The notes under the pieces are model-generated. The model made no database searches. It was not told where the DNA came from and worked only from the letters and a program-made list of their open reading frames with translations. Position numbers and translations under genes: made by a program. Shown in pieces: positions 22,760-35,471 of a stretch of DNA of 64,000 nt (the stretch's first letter is position 1; each line of letters starts with the position of its first letter). The stretch comes from Calycina herbarum (lineage: Eukaryota; Ascomycota; Leotiomycetes; Helotiales; Pezizellaceae), in the NCBI GenBank assembly GCA_001414485.1, contig LLEY01000172.1, positions 61,274-125,273 of the forward strand. Reading direction: 5' to 3'.

Positions 22760-23561
22760 GTTTGCGGTTCGTAAATCGATGCGGGGTGGGTGGTTGCAGC
22801 TTCACCAGTCTGCGAGAGGTTGTGAAGGTGTCGAGATGCCGAAGAGCTTCTGGCAATTGTAACTGTTGGGGTTGAACTACTTGGCTATCGGCCGGTGAGG
22901 TAGAGGTAGACAGACGTAGGCGTATCCAGGGAACACGTTGCTATATCGCTACCGTGTATCTCTCCTTAAAGCCAGATAATTGTCTCGGGTATCAGCTTGG
23001 GCAGATGGTGAATAGGTTGGCAAGGAGGATAGTCATGACATTGAAGCTTGTCGGGGACCAGAAAATGCTACCTAGCCTCGTGTGTCCAATGCTTCTAAGC
23101 CTCCAGCAAGGTGGTCTTCCAAGTTTATCACGTGCAAGACTCGCCCCGCATCTCGGAGTCGTAGGTTGACGGGATGGATCCTGCCCTGGACGAGACTCAG
23201 TGACTCCCCTCCTACTGTGTCAGTGCTCACCCAGCACTCGACTGCTGGTGTATTTGCCTTCCCAGATAATCCCCATATCACCATCCCAGCGTCTCATCTG
23301 GGGTTGAGAACCCCATCTCTAATCCGAAAAATCGAGGAGAATCTCCCATCTACGTCTTCGATGACCGCACCACCCGTTACCCCCTCATTTCCAGAATAAT
23401 CGACATCCCGACCCAGTACCCATCACCTCACCCCATCCCAATCGCCTCGAGTGATCCGAAGCTTGACGCCAACTGAGACCAGATTGAGCTGCTCGTCGAG
23501 TCTCACGGCATCTCCTTTTCATGCCAGCGTCATTTCGATCGGGGAAACATTGTGGATGACC
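22760..23561. other. Divergent promoter region SEC24 / RING gene
   Basis: About 800 bases between two diverging start codons, so it must carry both promoters and both 5' UTRs. It contains CT-rich tracts typical of fungal leaders. No additional gene is supported; short frames here appear to be chance. Confidence 0.6.
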
Positions 23562-25839
23562 ATGAATTCGGCTTCACCAAACGCCTCTACCTCCGGAGGG
23601 AAAGTGATCAATACTTCCTCGTCATACTCGCCTCTCCAACAACAGCACTCCCAGATCACATCCCCCAGCTTTGAATCCGGCTCGAGGCGTTCAGGTCAAC
23701 AGTCAATTCCCATTCATGCCACATCCCGAAACAACCAAAGTCACAAGAAGCAACACAAGAACTCCAAGAAGTCACGGTTCATAGACGAGGACACAATGGC
23801 AGAAGCAGTAAGACCAATATTGCCCTCATGGAATTTATAAGCTAATAGAAACAGGGAGCCATGAGAAACGCGAATGGCCGGAGGGGTCAGACGTCCATCA
23901 CTCACCTCATGAACTTTTCCCTTCCGCCACGACCCCAAGACTACCGTAACACCATGGCGAGGGGAACACGACGGGGTAATACATATGGCATTGGATCCGG
24001 TCACCATTCCAGTGATAAAGCAAGGTAAATCTCAAGAACCTTCGCGTGGTTATCACTCCTAACAATCTCAGGTACATACACGCGAATTACCGCTTTATCG
24101 TCAAGCCCAATGGAGATTACAAGCCTCAAGCCGTCAACGCCGACGAACATCTCGACTGGAACGATGTTCTTCAAATACTTGCTTCCTCGGTTTCCCAAGA
24201 GGCATCATGTCCAATTTGTCTCTCCCATCCAGTAGCACCTAGGATGGCGAAATGTGGGCATATATTCTGTCTACCATGCCTCATTCGATACATGCACTCT
24301 ACCGATGACGCAAATCCTGTTCCGGAAAAGAAGGCGCGATGGAAGAAATGTCCCATATGTTGGGATTCGGTGTATATTTCAGAGACAAGACCTGTGAGAT
24401 GGTATACTGGACAAGAGGGGGCAGCTCTCAGAGAAGGGGATGATGTGGTTTTGCGACTTGTTATGCGACAACCCGGAAGTACTCTCGCCTTACCCCGTGA
24501 TGGGGCCGATGTTCTTGGTAAATCGGAAGATATTCCATGGTATTTCGCTGCGGAAGTGATGGACTATGCCCGGATTATGAAGGGTAGTGAGGATTACATG
24601 ATAGCACAATTCGACAACGAGATTGAGGAGCTTCAGAGGCAAGAGACGGAGGATGAGTTGATGTTTGGAGAAGAGCCTCAGTGGACGAGAAAGGCCGTAA
24701 ATGCTGTCAAGGAAGCCAAGGAAAAGGTTCAAGGAATCGGAAACCCACCTCCCACACCAAAGGAACCGACCGAGAAGAAGCCAAAGAGGTTACCCATACA
24801 ATTCACACCTATCGAAGAGGCGCCGGAAATGTATTTATATCAAAATTCTTTAAAATCAGGAGTAGATGCGTCCAACAGCTCACCTGGATTGTCGACCCCG
24901 GATGTTGCTTCCACTGGCCAGCCAACCACGGAGTCTACCACGGTCAATGGCAATGTTACTGAACAAAAAGCACATCCAGCCATCTCAAAACCACGTTCTC
25001 GTACATTGAGCGAAGCACACCACCCCGATGCACCCTTCTTTTTCTATCAATCCCTCCTCCATTATTATCTCGCACCACTTGATATCCGGGTTCTTAAATC
25101 CGCTTTCGGAAATTTTGCATCCTTTCCATCAACACTTCTTCCCCGCGTTGAGCGCATTTCTACTGGCAATATAATGGACGACGAATTACGAAAACGAACC
25201 AAATATCTTTCTCACCTTCCGTATGGCTGCGAGGTCGGCTTTCTCGAATGTAATTGGACTGACGTGGTAGCACCTGATATCCTAGACCAATTCAAACCCG
25301 AGATCGAGAAGAGGAGAAAGCGAAATAGAGATAAGGAAAACCGAGAAGAGAAAGATAGGGTACGAGCTGAGAAGGCAGAAGATGAAGCGAGATGGGCAAA
25401 TGCGAGAAGGAAACGACCAACTGATTATGCGGAAAACTACTCTGAGGAAGATTTTCATCCATTGGCTTCGTCGTCCTTCGACCCAAATAACTCATCTCCT
25501 CCCTGGCCCTCACGTCAAGGGTCTTCATTTGCCACTTTGGCCTCTCCATCTACGAGCCCAAGTGCTCCGAAGACGGTCTGGGGAACGGCAATGAGAGCTC
25601 CTTCATCACCAGAGTTCAATGCTCAACCAGCTAGAAATGATGCTGATGATGGATGGTTGCAGTCCTGGGAGCACGAGTTGCAGGCGGAGAATGATCTGAT
25701 CGCACAAGTCCAAGCAGCGTCATTGAATGGCGAGAGCAGCGCGAGTGTGGTGCCCATCACCACTAGTGGGGGTCAAGGCAAAAAGAAGAAAGCTAAAAAG
25801 ATTACTTTGATGAGTACGACTGCTAGAAGAGCAGCTTGA
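23562..25839 (+). CDS. RING-finger protein, RNF10/Mag2 family
   Basis: Three exons: 23562-23807, 23855-24024 and 24072-25839, with two 47-nt introns (donors GTAAGA, GTAAAT). About 727 aa. The basic, Ser/Gln-rich N-terminus leads to the family block RRGQTSITHLMNFSLPPRP and HANYRFIVKP. A C3HC4 RING then follows: CPICLSHPVAPRMAKCGHIF, CLPCLIRY, KKCPICWDSV. It has an acidic and coiled-coil middle (EEKDRVRAEKAEDEARWANA) and a Lys-rich end (GKKKKAKK). The family (yeast Mag2, human RNF10) includes E3 ubiquitin ligases acting on small-subunit ribosomal proteins of stalled ribosomes. The start is placed at MNSASPNAS, in a GACCATGA context; an in-frame ATG two codons upstream is also possible. The exon joins restore a continuous family sequence (AEA-GAMRN, SDKAR-YIHAN), which makes the model solid. 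Confidence 0.9.
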
Positions 25840-26173
25840 GAAGAGAGAATATAGCATATGGGCGCTAGGTCGGAATGGGTTTGTCTATAAGCGTTTTGAC
25901 TAATAGGGGTTTGGGTGGGGGCGACTTTGCATATTTCTTCTTCTTCGAGTGTAGAATAATTTAATTATTCACGCTTTTTGAGAGATCATTCTCGTCGCAC
26001 ACAATTATTTCGTGTGTGGAATTTAAGAGAATTCAATATATGGTCTTTACTTGATTTTTTGGTTTGACTCACGAGAAGGAGACTACGGGGCAGTGGTGCC
26101 CTGAAACCAAGCGCTGTATTTCAATGGACGCCCCTGTAGTTCAGGGCTTCGCTCGCTTATGCGTAGGGTGCAT

Positions 26174-26352
26174 GGGGACGGAAAAAACGTCCGAATTTCC
26201 TCTTGCGCAGAACCCCATCATTACTACATAAGCTTAGCTAAAAGAGCTCAGAAAAATATCCAAAAAATCTAAAAATAATCTCTTATAATTAAATAATCAT
26301 TGAATAAAGTTCATTTTTCGAGGGCGGAAATTCCGACGTTTTTTCCGTCCCC
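26174..26352. repeat. Long inverted repeat, possible small transposon
   Basis: Arms 26174-26200 and 26326-26352 are 27 bp each, with one mismatch: GGGGACGGAAAAAACGTC(C/G)GAATTTCC against its mirror. They are separated by a 125-bp AT-rich centre. Each arm contains its own palindrome (GACGGAAAAAACGTC). A second small inverted pair GCCCTGAA/TTCAGGGC lies just outside at 26098-26105 and 26140-26147. The structure fits a MITE-like or fold-back element unrelated to the main MITE family here. No coding capacity. Confidence 0.6.
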
Positions 26353-27194
26353 GTAGAGACGGGTCAGAAGCCTTCGGGGGCCTCTAGGGGAGTTATGGGG
26401 AATGTAAAGGGTTCCTTCCCCCGCGAACTCCTGCCTTTTTGTGCAAAAACCTCTAATTATAATGCTAGATTGTCTGGTAATCTTTGAGGTGGTTGTGGGA
26501 GGGGGGTTTGCCCCGTTATTATTTGGCGTGTGCCCGAACAATATCCCCAGATATCTCGATTTTATATTGTTTGAAATGACACCAAATAATTAAGAAAAGG
26601 AGTCTTTGAGCGGTTCATAGAAGTGGTAAGTTTTGATTTCAACAGGGACAATTCTTACTTGAAGCTTGGGGAGAAGTCTAGGTGTAATTGGGATTTGAAA
26701 TTGTTGCTAGAAGGGGGATAGGTGGATAAAAGGATATAAATAGGCATAGGATGGATGATGGATAATGCATGATGTAGAACCTACCTGCAGTTTCCATTTG
26801 CATGTTTGTTGTGGGCAGGTGGGATAGGGGCTGGTTATGGGTCCTTCGTGTTGAGCGGGTGAGAGGTGGTGCTGTTGAGTGATATTTGTGGTTGGTAGTG
26901 GATGAGTGGAGAATGTTGAATGTGAAATGAGGAGTTTTGCTGTCGAGGGGGGTGTTGTTGTCGATTTCGGTTGTTTCGTTCGTTTTGTTCGCTAATTTTC
27001 TTCAACTTGGGGATTAAAATGGACCGTAAGATTAAAATTTTCGTACCCGTTTCATACTTTCTTTCCCCTCGGTTCTTCTGGTGGGTTGGAATGTCCATGG
27101 GACGTAGCATACATCCTCGTAATCTTCCGTGGAACATGTTTACCCCGATGATTTGGTTGTGAGTTCTTTTATTTCTCTTCTTTGCTGATTTCCT

Positions 27195-27221
27195 GGGGGG
27201 TTTTTTTTGGGGGGGGGGGGG
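27195..27221. repeat. Homopolymer runs G6-T8-G13
   Basis: Six G, eight T and thirteen G in a row. Slippage-prone and potentially an assembly-uncertain spot; no function visible. Confidence 0.8.
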
Positions 27222-27769
27222 TGTTGATAGTAGGATTGCGGGGGATATTTTGTCTAGTTATGGAAGGGTTGGTGTTTGTATAAGAGTTCCGAACTCTCCT
27301 CTGCCTACACCTCTTCTTCGATTGTCTCAAACCCTCCTGAACAATTTCGAGTATTATCCGAAGGTGTTTGGGAGAATTAGGAAATTGAGTTCCTGATTCA
27401 TCCAAGCCATCTCGCATAAAACTTTTGATTGTCCTAGACTTTTCCAGTATAATTCAAAGCAATGACCGAAGCCTTCATGTTGTTGAGGCCTAGTTTTTTC
27501 AAGCGATGGCGATTTCGTGGATTTTAGTATTGAGTCAAACGGAGAGCATTTAAGCACGAGTAACATTAAAACGGGGTTGTCTAATTCATGGATTGTACTG
27601 AGGTAGAGTAAAATCTTACATCGACTCCAGGGCGTGTGAGAGAAATAAGCGAGTCTGAAATAGTTATGATGAATTAAGGAAGGCATCTTGAGCTTAAAAG
27701 ACTTGGTTCTGTTTAGAATTCCTTCCGGCGATTATACAATACTACCATTATATACCATGAGTGGGGAAT

Positions 27770-28414
27770 TCATGCAGCGGTGAGAATGTGAGAATTTGGG
27801 GGGTCAGATACGAAGTCTTCATGTTTTGACTTCTGCTCTTTTTTCTCCTGGCTTTCGGCGTAAAGGGTCGAACTGTTTGATTGGGATGCCGGCGGTTTCT
27901 TGAACGGGTATTTTTGTCGATTGTGTATTTTTCGTTTGTTGGGTTGAAGAACGAGGTTTAAGAAAGTAGGGCGTACTACGTATTGAAGGGATTGTTCCGA
28001 GGTATCTTCAAATGAAGCCGAAGGTGAACTGGTATTACGGTTCCAGGGGCATATACTCTTTCTCACCAGAGGTACCTTAGTTCCTCAATGACAAATTCTC
28101 AAGTTGGCAGACTTTATGTATTCTTTTCAATCCTCTAGTAACTTTTTCTGTTTGTGCTTGTCTTATCTTATGCCTCCCCCGTCTCTTGACTCTTTTTCTT
28201 GATAAGTATGCGTCATTCTGCCCTCCTCTGATGGGGTGTCTCGAGAACCACAATTGAACTCTGCTGATGTGATGGAGTTCAAAAAACCATAGCGTGGTTC
28301 CTCATATGTTGACGTATCTCCACTCATACTCTCAGTTCCTCTCAAGAATACTCGATTTGCAGCATCAACATAGCAAGAAAGATGGAGTTCAAGGGCGTTC
28401 ATCATCATATACAC
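27770..28414 (-). other. Weak coding-like stretch, possibly a decayed gene
   Basis: Two successive minus-strand open frames (28414-28163 and 28066-27770) encode polar, disordered-looking peptides (for example DTSTYEEPRYGFLNSITS and SSPSASFEDTSEQSLQ). A CAG acceptor-like site lies between them, but no donor or phase joins them cleanly. It may be a degenerate gene or chance. No family recognised. Confidence 0.2.
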
Positions 28415-31400
28415 TTTCTGCTATATAATCGCACAAAATTACGAAGAAAGAAATTTCGTTACGCAGAGAAAGACTGGGTACCTTTGTCTTGATGGGGCTC
28501 GAGAGAGTGGAGATACAAATACTTTTTTGTACTTGCATATTGTTCTCTTCTCTCTGCTACTTTCTATGGCAGTTTGAACTGTTTACCTCCATTCTGTGGG
28601 CATGATACGTGAGTTTTGTTCTAGGTGGGTTTGGCATCGATTGAAGAGTTGTTGTCGATTGTTATCTTTCATTCATTTGTTGCTGTTGCCTAGGTGGACT
28701 TGTTGAAGATAGTAGGAGAGCGAGGTGACTGAAATCTGGGTTTTCAATATTTCCTGTCAACAGTATCTTGGTACTATTTCTGGGTGAACGTGTCCATTTG
28801 TTGATAACGATGGTGAATAATAACTAACTCGACCTCATAAATTGCTTTATTCACGGTATTAAATAGAAAACTAGAAGAGCTCAAAATAACTAGTGGACGT
28901 GTTTCAAGAATCAGTGTGTTTGAATGGCGAAAATGGGAAGGAGCTTTACTTTTGTGAAAACACCTTCAATAGTGAGCCAAAGACAATCCTACTTATGCTA
29001 AATGTGTTTTAAAGAGCTTTTACATTCGATAAAGGACTTACTGCCGTTTACATCCTCTTTATTCGTTTCTTTGAAGCTTCGGGTTGAGGGTGGAGTAGAA
29101 ATAGTGGGACATTAGATTCGGAATCGAGAATATTGTTCATCCTCATAATATCTATCATCGCAGACCATGTTCTCATCCAAAAATTCCGCATCTTCCAGTC
29201 TTGTAGAATTGCTAGATACTCATCTATAGGCTTAAAAGAGATATATGCCCACTGTAAGAGAATACAAACTTTCAAAATTTCAGCCCCGCTTATTTCCGAC
29301 CAGGTGGTGGTGGAGGTCTTGCTTGAAGAACTGAGATGAGAGTCACGAGCGTGGTTCTGCGTATATCTCAAAGATATGATATTCTTCTAAAAGCGTTGGA
29401 CAACCGAATCAATTATGCGAACGATTTAGAACAATCGAAACTTGTTACTTCCGATTGTTCAATGACATCTGGCTCAATAACTTTGGTGACTCTTACGGCT
29501 CTACTCTCACTCTAAAAATTGTTGAGAGATACACGAGCTAGTAAAATAAAGACAACGGTGAAGTTATCTGATTGAGAATAGAATATTCAACTCGTTCCGT
29601 CGCTTTTTCTCTCGGATCAAAATTTTTACAGGTACCTCGCACCAATTCGTTAGAATCTAAAAGAGAAATGAGTTTACTCATATTCTAATTGCTTTAGCAT
29701 CATAGCATGTGAGTGCACTAATTGCCGTCTGCCCGTCTATTCAAGTAGAACTTTGTAACTTCTACAGTTTTATGCGAGTCACAACTTTCCGGACTCGATA
29801 TTATGTGGAAGCTGGCTTCTCAAGGCGTTTATATATTATGTGAGGTTGTGTAGGTCACTTTCGTCCTTGCTTGTTGTTTCTACTCCTCTCGCTCCCGCTC
29901 TTGGGTGTTGAGCACCCCTATTGTAACTTTCCTTTTGTTGCAAAAATGCTTTCATTATGCCTCAAACCTCTTAAATAGAGGAAGAGAAAGGATGTATTTA
30001 TATACAAATTTACAATTCTAGAATGTTCTAGATCACGTGTTACTGATTCTAAGCGATTCCAGCAACACCTTTGCTAGGGTTTAGTGTCAATGAGGGAGTT
30101 GCTGTCGAGTGTTTATTTTTCGTTTGTTCGTTTGTGTACTTGAAGATTTGATGGTAAGACCTATGGCTAACGGTGAAGAGGAGTGATATGAAAACTCTAT
30201 GGTCATGCATTATTCATGATTGATTATGACCCTTGACTGACTCCCCATAGGAAACAACTGGCTTGTCATTTCTTTTGCGAGAGAGCGAAACCTTGGGATA
30301 TTTCCCTTTGTTTTCTAGATTTTCGTTCTAGGGAGTAGTCTTGCTATTGTATACTTTTATGAGATGATGTGTTTATACGTTGACGTACATGGGTTATTTG
30401 TTTGGACCTGTGGCAATCTAAATAGGGGGTTTGGAAACTTGGAGTTTTTTAATTATACATGTGAAGCATGGGGATTGAAACCTGCAGGCTTAGAATGCAA
30501 AGAGTTGAAGCCATTTAAGCTTGGTATTTGTGTGACTTCAATCCCAGGGGAATATATTCAAAGGTTTCAGTACTTAATACGCTTGATTTTTGGAAGTGTT
30601 GTTCATCTTACTGATGATGCTGGACCAAGTATAAAAGTCAAGGGAGGGGTAAAAAATGGAAATTATCTACAGTAAAAAGTGAAGACTATGATATTAGATC
30701 CAAAATATTGTCAGATACAAAGATGTAAGAAGTTGCCTGAAAGACGCCAATAACTTCGTCTGGAAGGAAGGATTTCAGTATTCAATTCTTTTGCTAGTCG
30801 TTTGCTAGAAGATCGTGCAGAAATAACCTTGTCGTGAAACTAAATGTTCGTGTGAAATTTTCCCTTGATTGATACCTATGACAGAATTTCTGTTCTATCT
30901 CCCATATTTTACTTGGGAATTTTACAACTTCACTGTCGACAGAAAAGTTGTTGTCGAGTACTTGGAACTTCTGGACAGGTTTTAGTTATCTATCATCTCC
31001 ACTTCCTTTTCTGAGATCTCTCCTACCTTCACTACCTAATGGTGAAGTACCATGGGCATGAGGTTATTAGGGTGAACAAGAATAAAGATAATATCATCAT
31101 ATCTTGTGGGGCCCAAGTCTTGATAATGAAATTTTTTGCCGAGATCGTTGGACATCATTGATGTTTGCAAAATACATTGGATGGAGGAAGCTCCTTCTTA
31201 GAACTTCTTCTCTATAGAATGGTTTAATTGATGGAAGAGTCCATGTTGATCTCAATGTTGTACCAAACTACTCTACAGTTCACAGGTATGTTGAGATTAT
31301 TTTCTCTCTCTCTGTGCTCTTCTTTCAGCCTAGGAATATGAATGTCTCAGGGGAGGGTATAAAATTCCCCATCATGGCTTATGCCCGATTCACAGGAGTC

Positions 31401-33529
31401 TATATTTAGTGACATACCACTCAGTCGTACTTTCTCTCAAGGTGAATACTCATATGCTATGGGTCCAAAATCAGGTACGGTTTCATTACCTCGATGTTTC
31501 TTGGTCTTTCTCCCGCTTTGAAGTTGAGATTTTGTACTTAATAAAAAATTCAGATATGGACTGAACTACTACGTTATACCCCGCGGTCTACTACAATAGG
31601 TGTTTATTGTCGGTTTAGGAGTAGTGTGTCTTTCATTCGTTCTGGGCTTGTAGTGGGAGTGAAATAGAGTGAGAGATATGCTGGATTTCTAGGAAACGTG
31701 ATATTGGTAATGTGAGAGCTTACTATTCCAAAAGTAGGTGTTGGTACCTTCTGTGAGAGAATTGTCAGTGTCTTGTAGTGAAGGCTAGATTTCAAACAGC
31801 CATCAACGAAGGAAAATTCAGGGCTGAGAAGAGTAAATTTAGCCGTGAGATATCTAGGTGTCGTTAAGCTTGTTGCAGACTTGGAGAGATAATGTGTTGC
31901 TCATAGGAGAAAAGAGCCATGTTCTTTGTACCGGGTTTTTACGAGACTTGGATTGCACACACGTATTGATTTCATAGTCCAAGCGAGCATCCGCGTTCTG
32001 TTTGAATTCTTGGGAAGAGAACGAAACATAAAATAAAATTCTAGCAGTATAGAATGCTAGCAATGTGGCTGTCGCTGTAAACGATGCATATTACGGAAAG
32101 AGTGCTGTCACCAGTGGACTGGAGAGAATCGAGCTCGGAGAACATGCTTCTTGTATAATGTTCCTCTCTTGGTCATCTAGGTTGAAGTGGTTGACGAAAG
32201 TTTTGGAAGTTTCAGTGCATTTTTGAGAGTCTGATTTGTTACTGTCGAATGAGAAGTCACTGTCGATAGCTTACAATTTTCCTCGAAGAAAATCAGTGTT
32301 TAAACTTTAGAGGGAGGAGGTGGTATAATGCGTAAGGGGTTGCAACATCTATAATAATTGTTAGAGTAACTACTGCTAGGCGTGCTTGCTAAGCACTCGC
32401 ATCGCAATACCAAATGTCGACAAAGAGTGCTTCATAATCAGTCTCTTAACTGCGTTTGATACTAGGCATCAAGTCTTGTCTACAGTTGTCTACAGTACTA
32501 GATAGTGCCATGGCTCGAAGCTAATTCCAACTCCAACGAGCGAAGTTATTGGATTATTATTGGACGAGAAAAAGTCTTGATCACTATTACCGCCCCTGAG
32601 ATGGCACGTTTTGAGAACTTACTTTTCAATGAGGGGTTTTCAAGTGGCGGATAGGTAGCGAGTAGATAGGCATGGTAGACTGGTAGAGTTCAAGTTCATT
32701 TTTGAATCAACAGAGGAAAACATAAACTAAAAATAACAGTTTCTAATATAAGTTCAAAGAAGATTGAGTGTGTTTGCAACCAGTAAGTGAGGTGAGTAGA
32801 CTACCTCGCTTATTCAACTTACGCCCAAGTAACTCGATATTGATATCAACAGCTTTCAACAATTAAGCCAGTCATACAAACTATTTGAAATAATTGACTC
32901 TACATTCCCAATACTGCTAAAACTTTTAGGACTCTCTAGTACAATCTTTGTTCATTGGTGTATGCAAAACAGAGTGAGACTCTTGCCTTGTGCTCCTACT
33001 CATCATATAATCCCAAACTACTTTGCTGCCGTATTTGCACAAACCTAAGAAATAAAGTTCATAACATCCGGACTTTGAAAGACTGCCAATGACCGAGATC
33101 AATTTTAAATTTCACAGTTGGGTGCGGGGTGTTGTTGGCGGGCGGAAACAGGCGGGTAAAGGAGAGATTCTCGAGGCAATCTCAGGGGCAAGTGTAAAGG
33201 GTGCGAGCCAATCAAAACTCATCTCGGCAGGCGCGTCCGACTGGAATTTCCAAATTTCTTTCGCGCATCTCAACGTGTTACTCGACTGCTCCCCGTACAA
33301 CACGACAACAACAACTCTCAAGTCTACGCGAGTCGTCGTGCAACTGTTGGTCTGGGCATTTTTGATTTTTTTTGAATTCCGCAAGGACAATGTGCCTTTG
33401 ACTATCTACATTTTTTCTAGGGCATTTTGGGTCCACCTCCACTTCCACCCAACAACAACTGGCACTTCTAATTGCTTCTTCCACCTCCTAATTCCACTTA
33501 TAATCTCCTTTTTTCTCACCTCCTTCACC

Positions 33530-35471
33530 ATGTCGGAACAACGGTACTCACTGCGGCAGACTCCTAAGTATATATACTCTTCTCACTCCTCCCGCCCTCG
33601 ATACTGACCGCCCTCGCAGAAAGACGGAACATCTCGGTCTGGTCCAAACCCCCGGCACACGTCGACCCTACCGGCGCAAGTCTCAATTCCCAATCGACGA
33701 AGAAGGCGACGACTCTTCCTCTGCGACAGATACCTCCTCGAGGCGAAGCACATCCGGCACCCAGAAGAAAGTGAGGCTGGTTGAGAAGGCGACGACGAAC
33801 GGGTTTGCAATGAACGGGTCTGCGTCTACGATGGACAGGGAATCCGAGGCCTTGAATGGTAGCAACGGGTCCTCAGCATACGGCACAATGAATGGGATAA
33901 GCAATGGTAAGAGCAATGGCAAGAGCAATGGCGCTGCGAAGACTGTGGCCAATGGCTCTTCCAGCGAACCTGCCGCGGCGAACACATCGGAACAGAGACG
34001 CGTTGTTGACGGCTGGGAGGTTGGAAAGGACCCCAAAATCGACTACTCGCCGCATTTTGATTTTGGAGGGTCCTTTGGGGTTGCGACTATGATGATTTGC
34101 TTCCCTTTGCTCATGTATTACATGTGGCTTGGCGCAACTTTTTATGATGGCAAATTTCCAACTCCGGCGCCTGGGCAGAATTTCGTCGATTTCATGAAGC
34201 ATATGGGCAACCTTGTTTACACGGAGGCATTTCCTTCGGCATATGCGTGGAGCATTTACTGGACTTTCTTCATTTTCGAGGGTGCATGTTATTGTCTCCT
34301 TCCTGGAGTCTACACCTACGGAAAGCCACTTGCCCATGAAGGTGGGAAGCAATTGAAGTACTACTGCTCCGCCGTCTGGTCCTTTTACACCACCTTTGCT
34401 CTTTTGGGAGCACTCCACTACTTTAACATCTTCAAGCTTTACACCATCATCGATGAGTTTGGCCCTATCATGTCTGTAGCGATTTGCTCTGGCTTTTTAG
34501 TGGCCATTGTCGCATACGTTTCTGCTCTAGCCCGTGGAGCTCAACACCGAATGACTGGATACCACGTCTACGACTTTTTCATGGGTGCCGAATTGAATCC
34601 TCGTATGTTTGGAATCCTGGATTTCAAGATGTTCTTCGAGGTGCGCTTGCCATGGTACATTCTCCTTGCCTTGTCTTGTGGAACAGCAGCTCGCCAATAT
34701 GAAGAGTATGGTTTTGTCTCAGCGGAAGTGTGCTTTCTAGTCATGGCCCATTTCTTGTATGCCAATGCTTGCTCCAAAGGAGAAGAGTGCATTACTACAA
34801 CTTGGTGGGTTGCCATCCCCCATTTTAAATCGTCATCAGTAGCTAACTTATCTAGGGACATGTACTTTGAGAAATGGGGCTTCATGCTCATTTTCTGGAA
34901 CTTGGCCGGTGTTCCTCTGAGTTATTGCCACTGCACCTTATACCTCGCCAACCACGATCCATCGACTTATCACTGGAACCGTTATGTGATGATTGCACTG
35001 TTTACCTCCTACTTATTCATGTACTGGATCTGGGATACCACAAACTCACAGAAAAATCGGTTCAGAGCAGCAGAACGTGGCACTATGGTGGAACGCAAGA
35101 CATTTCCTCAACTACCTTGGCAAACGGTCAAAAACCCACGTACTATCAAGACCAAAACCGGAGACTCAATTCTCGTTGACGGATGGTATGGTTATGCTCG
35201 AAAGATTCACTACACTTGTGATCTCTACTTTGCACTTACCTGGGGATTGGTTACAGGATTCAACAGCCCATTTCCTTGGTTCTATCCATTCTTCTTTTCA
35301 TGCATGATAGTGCATCGTGCATACCGAGATATCGAAAGATGCAAGATCAAGTACGGAGAAAGCTGGGACGAATACACTCGTCTGGTCCCTTATCTTTTCA
35401 TTCCTGTAAGTTATGCTTGTATGAGATGGGTATTTCCCTTATGCTAACCCCCACAACAGTATGTCATCTAA
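33530..35471 (+). CDS. ERG4: Delta(24(28))-sterol reductase (C-24(28) reductase)
   Basis: Four exons: 33530-33567, 33620-34804, 34856-35405 and 35460-35471. About 594 aa. The enzyme carries out the last step of ergosterol synthesis, reducing the C-24(28) double bond with NADPH in the ER membrane. Signatures of the Erg4/Erg24 family are [14 protein letters not shown] and [12 protein letters not shown]. Further marks are [23 protein letters not shown] and the C-terminal [12 protein letters not shown] and [15 protein letters not shown]; several membrane segments are visible. The first ~150 residues are hydrophilic with NG/SNGKSNG repeats, a cytosolic extension. The 51-nt intron at 34805-34855 has no in-frame stop and length divisible by three, so a naive frame reads through it. 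Splicing restores [11 protein letters not shown], which is the family sequence. The last exon adds only YVI. Confidence 0.95.

Larger units (their letters stand above)
25840..33529. other. 7.7-kb gene desert
   Basis: The longest gene-free stretch of the window, AT-rich, between the RING gene and ERG4. It contains a long inverted repeat (26174-26352), homopolymer runs near 27,200, a weak minus-strand coding-like stretch (27,770-28,414), and several recurrences of a short motif of the form GTTGTTGTCGATTG/GTTGCTGTCGAGTG near 26,960, 28,645, 30,100, 30,945 and 32,260. No frame has convincing coding character or family resemblance. About the last 440 bases (33,090-33,529) are richer in G+C and C/T tracts and look like the ERG4 promoter and leader. 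Confidence 0.55.

Noticed and set aside
22232..22875. Plus-strand frames opposite the SEC24 first exon
   Set aside because: Shadows of the Pro/Gly/Gln-rich SEC24 N-terminus; no independent support.
30364..30675. 103-codon plus-strand frame in the gene desert
   Set aside because: No recognisable domain, AT-rich surroundings and no supporting neighbouring exons.
33089..33529. Open frame upstream of ERG4 (172 codons to 33607)
   Set aside because: No family resemblance, overlaps the ERG4 first exon in another frame and looks like promoter and leader sequence.
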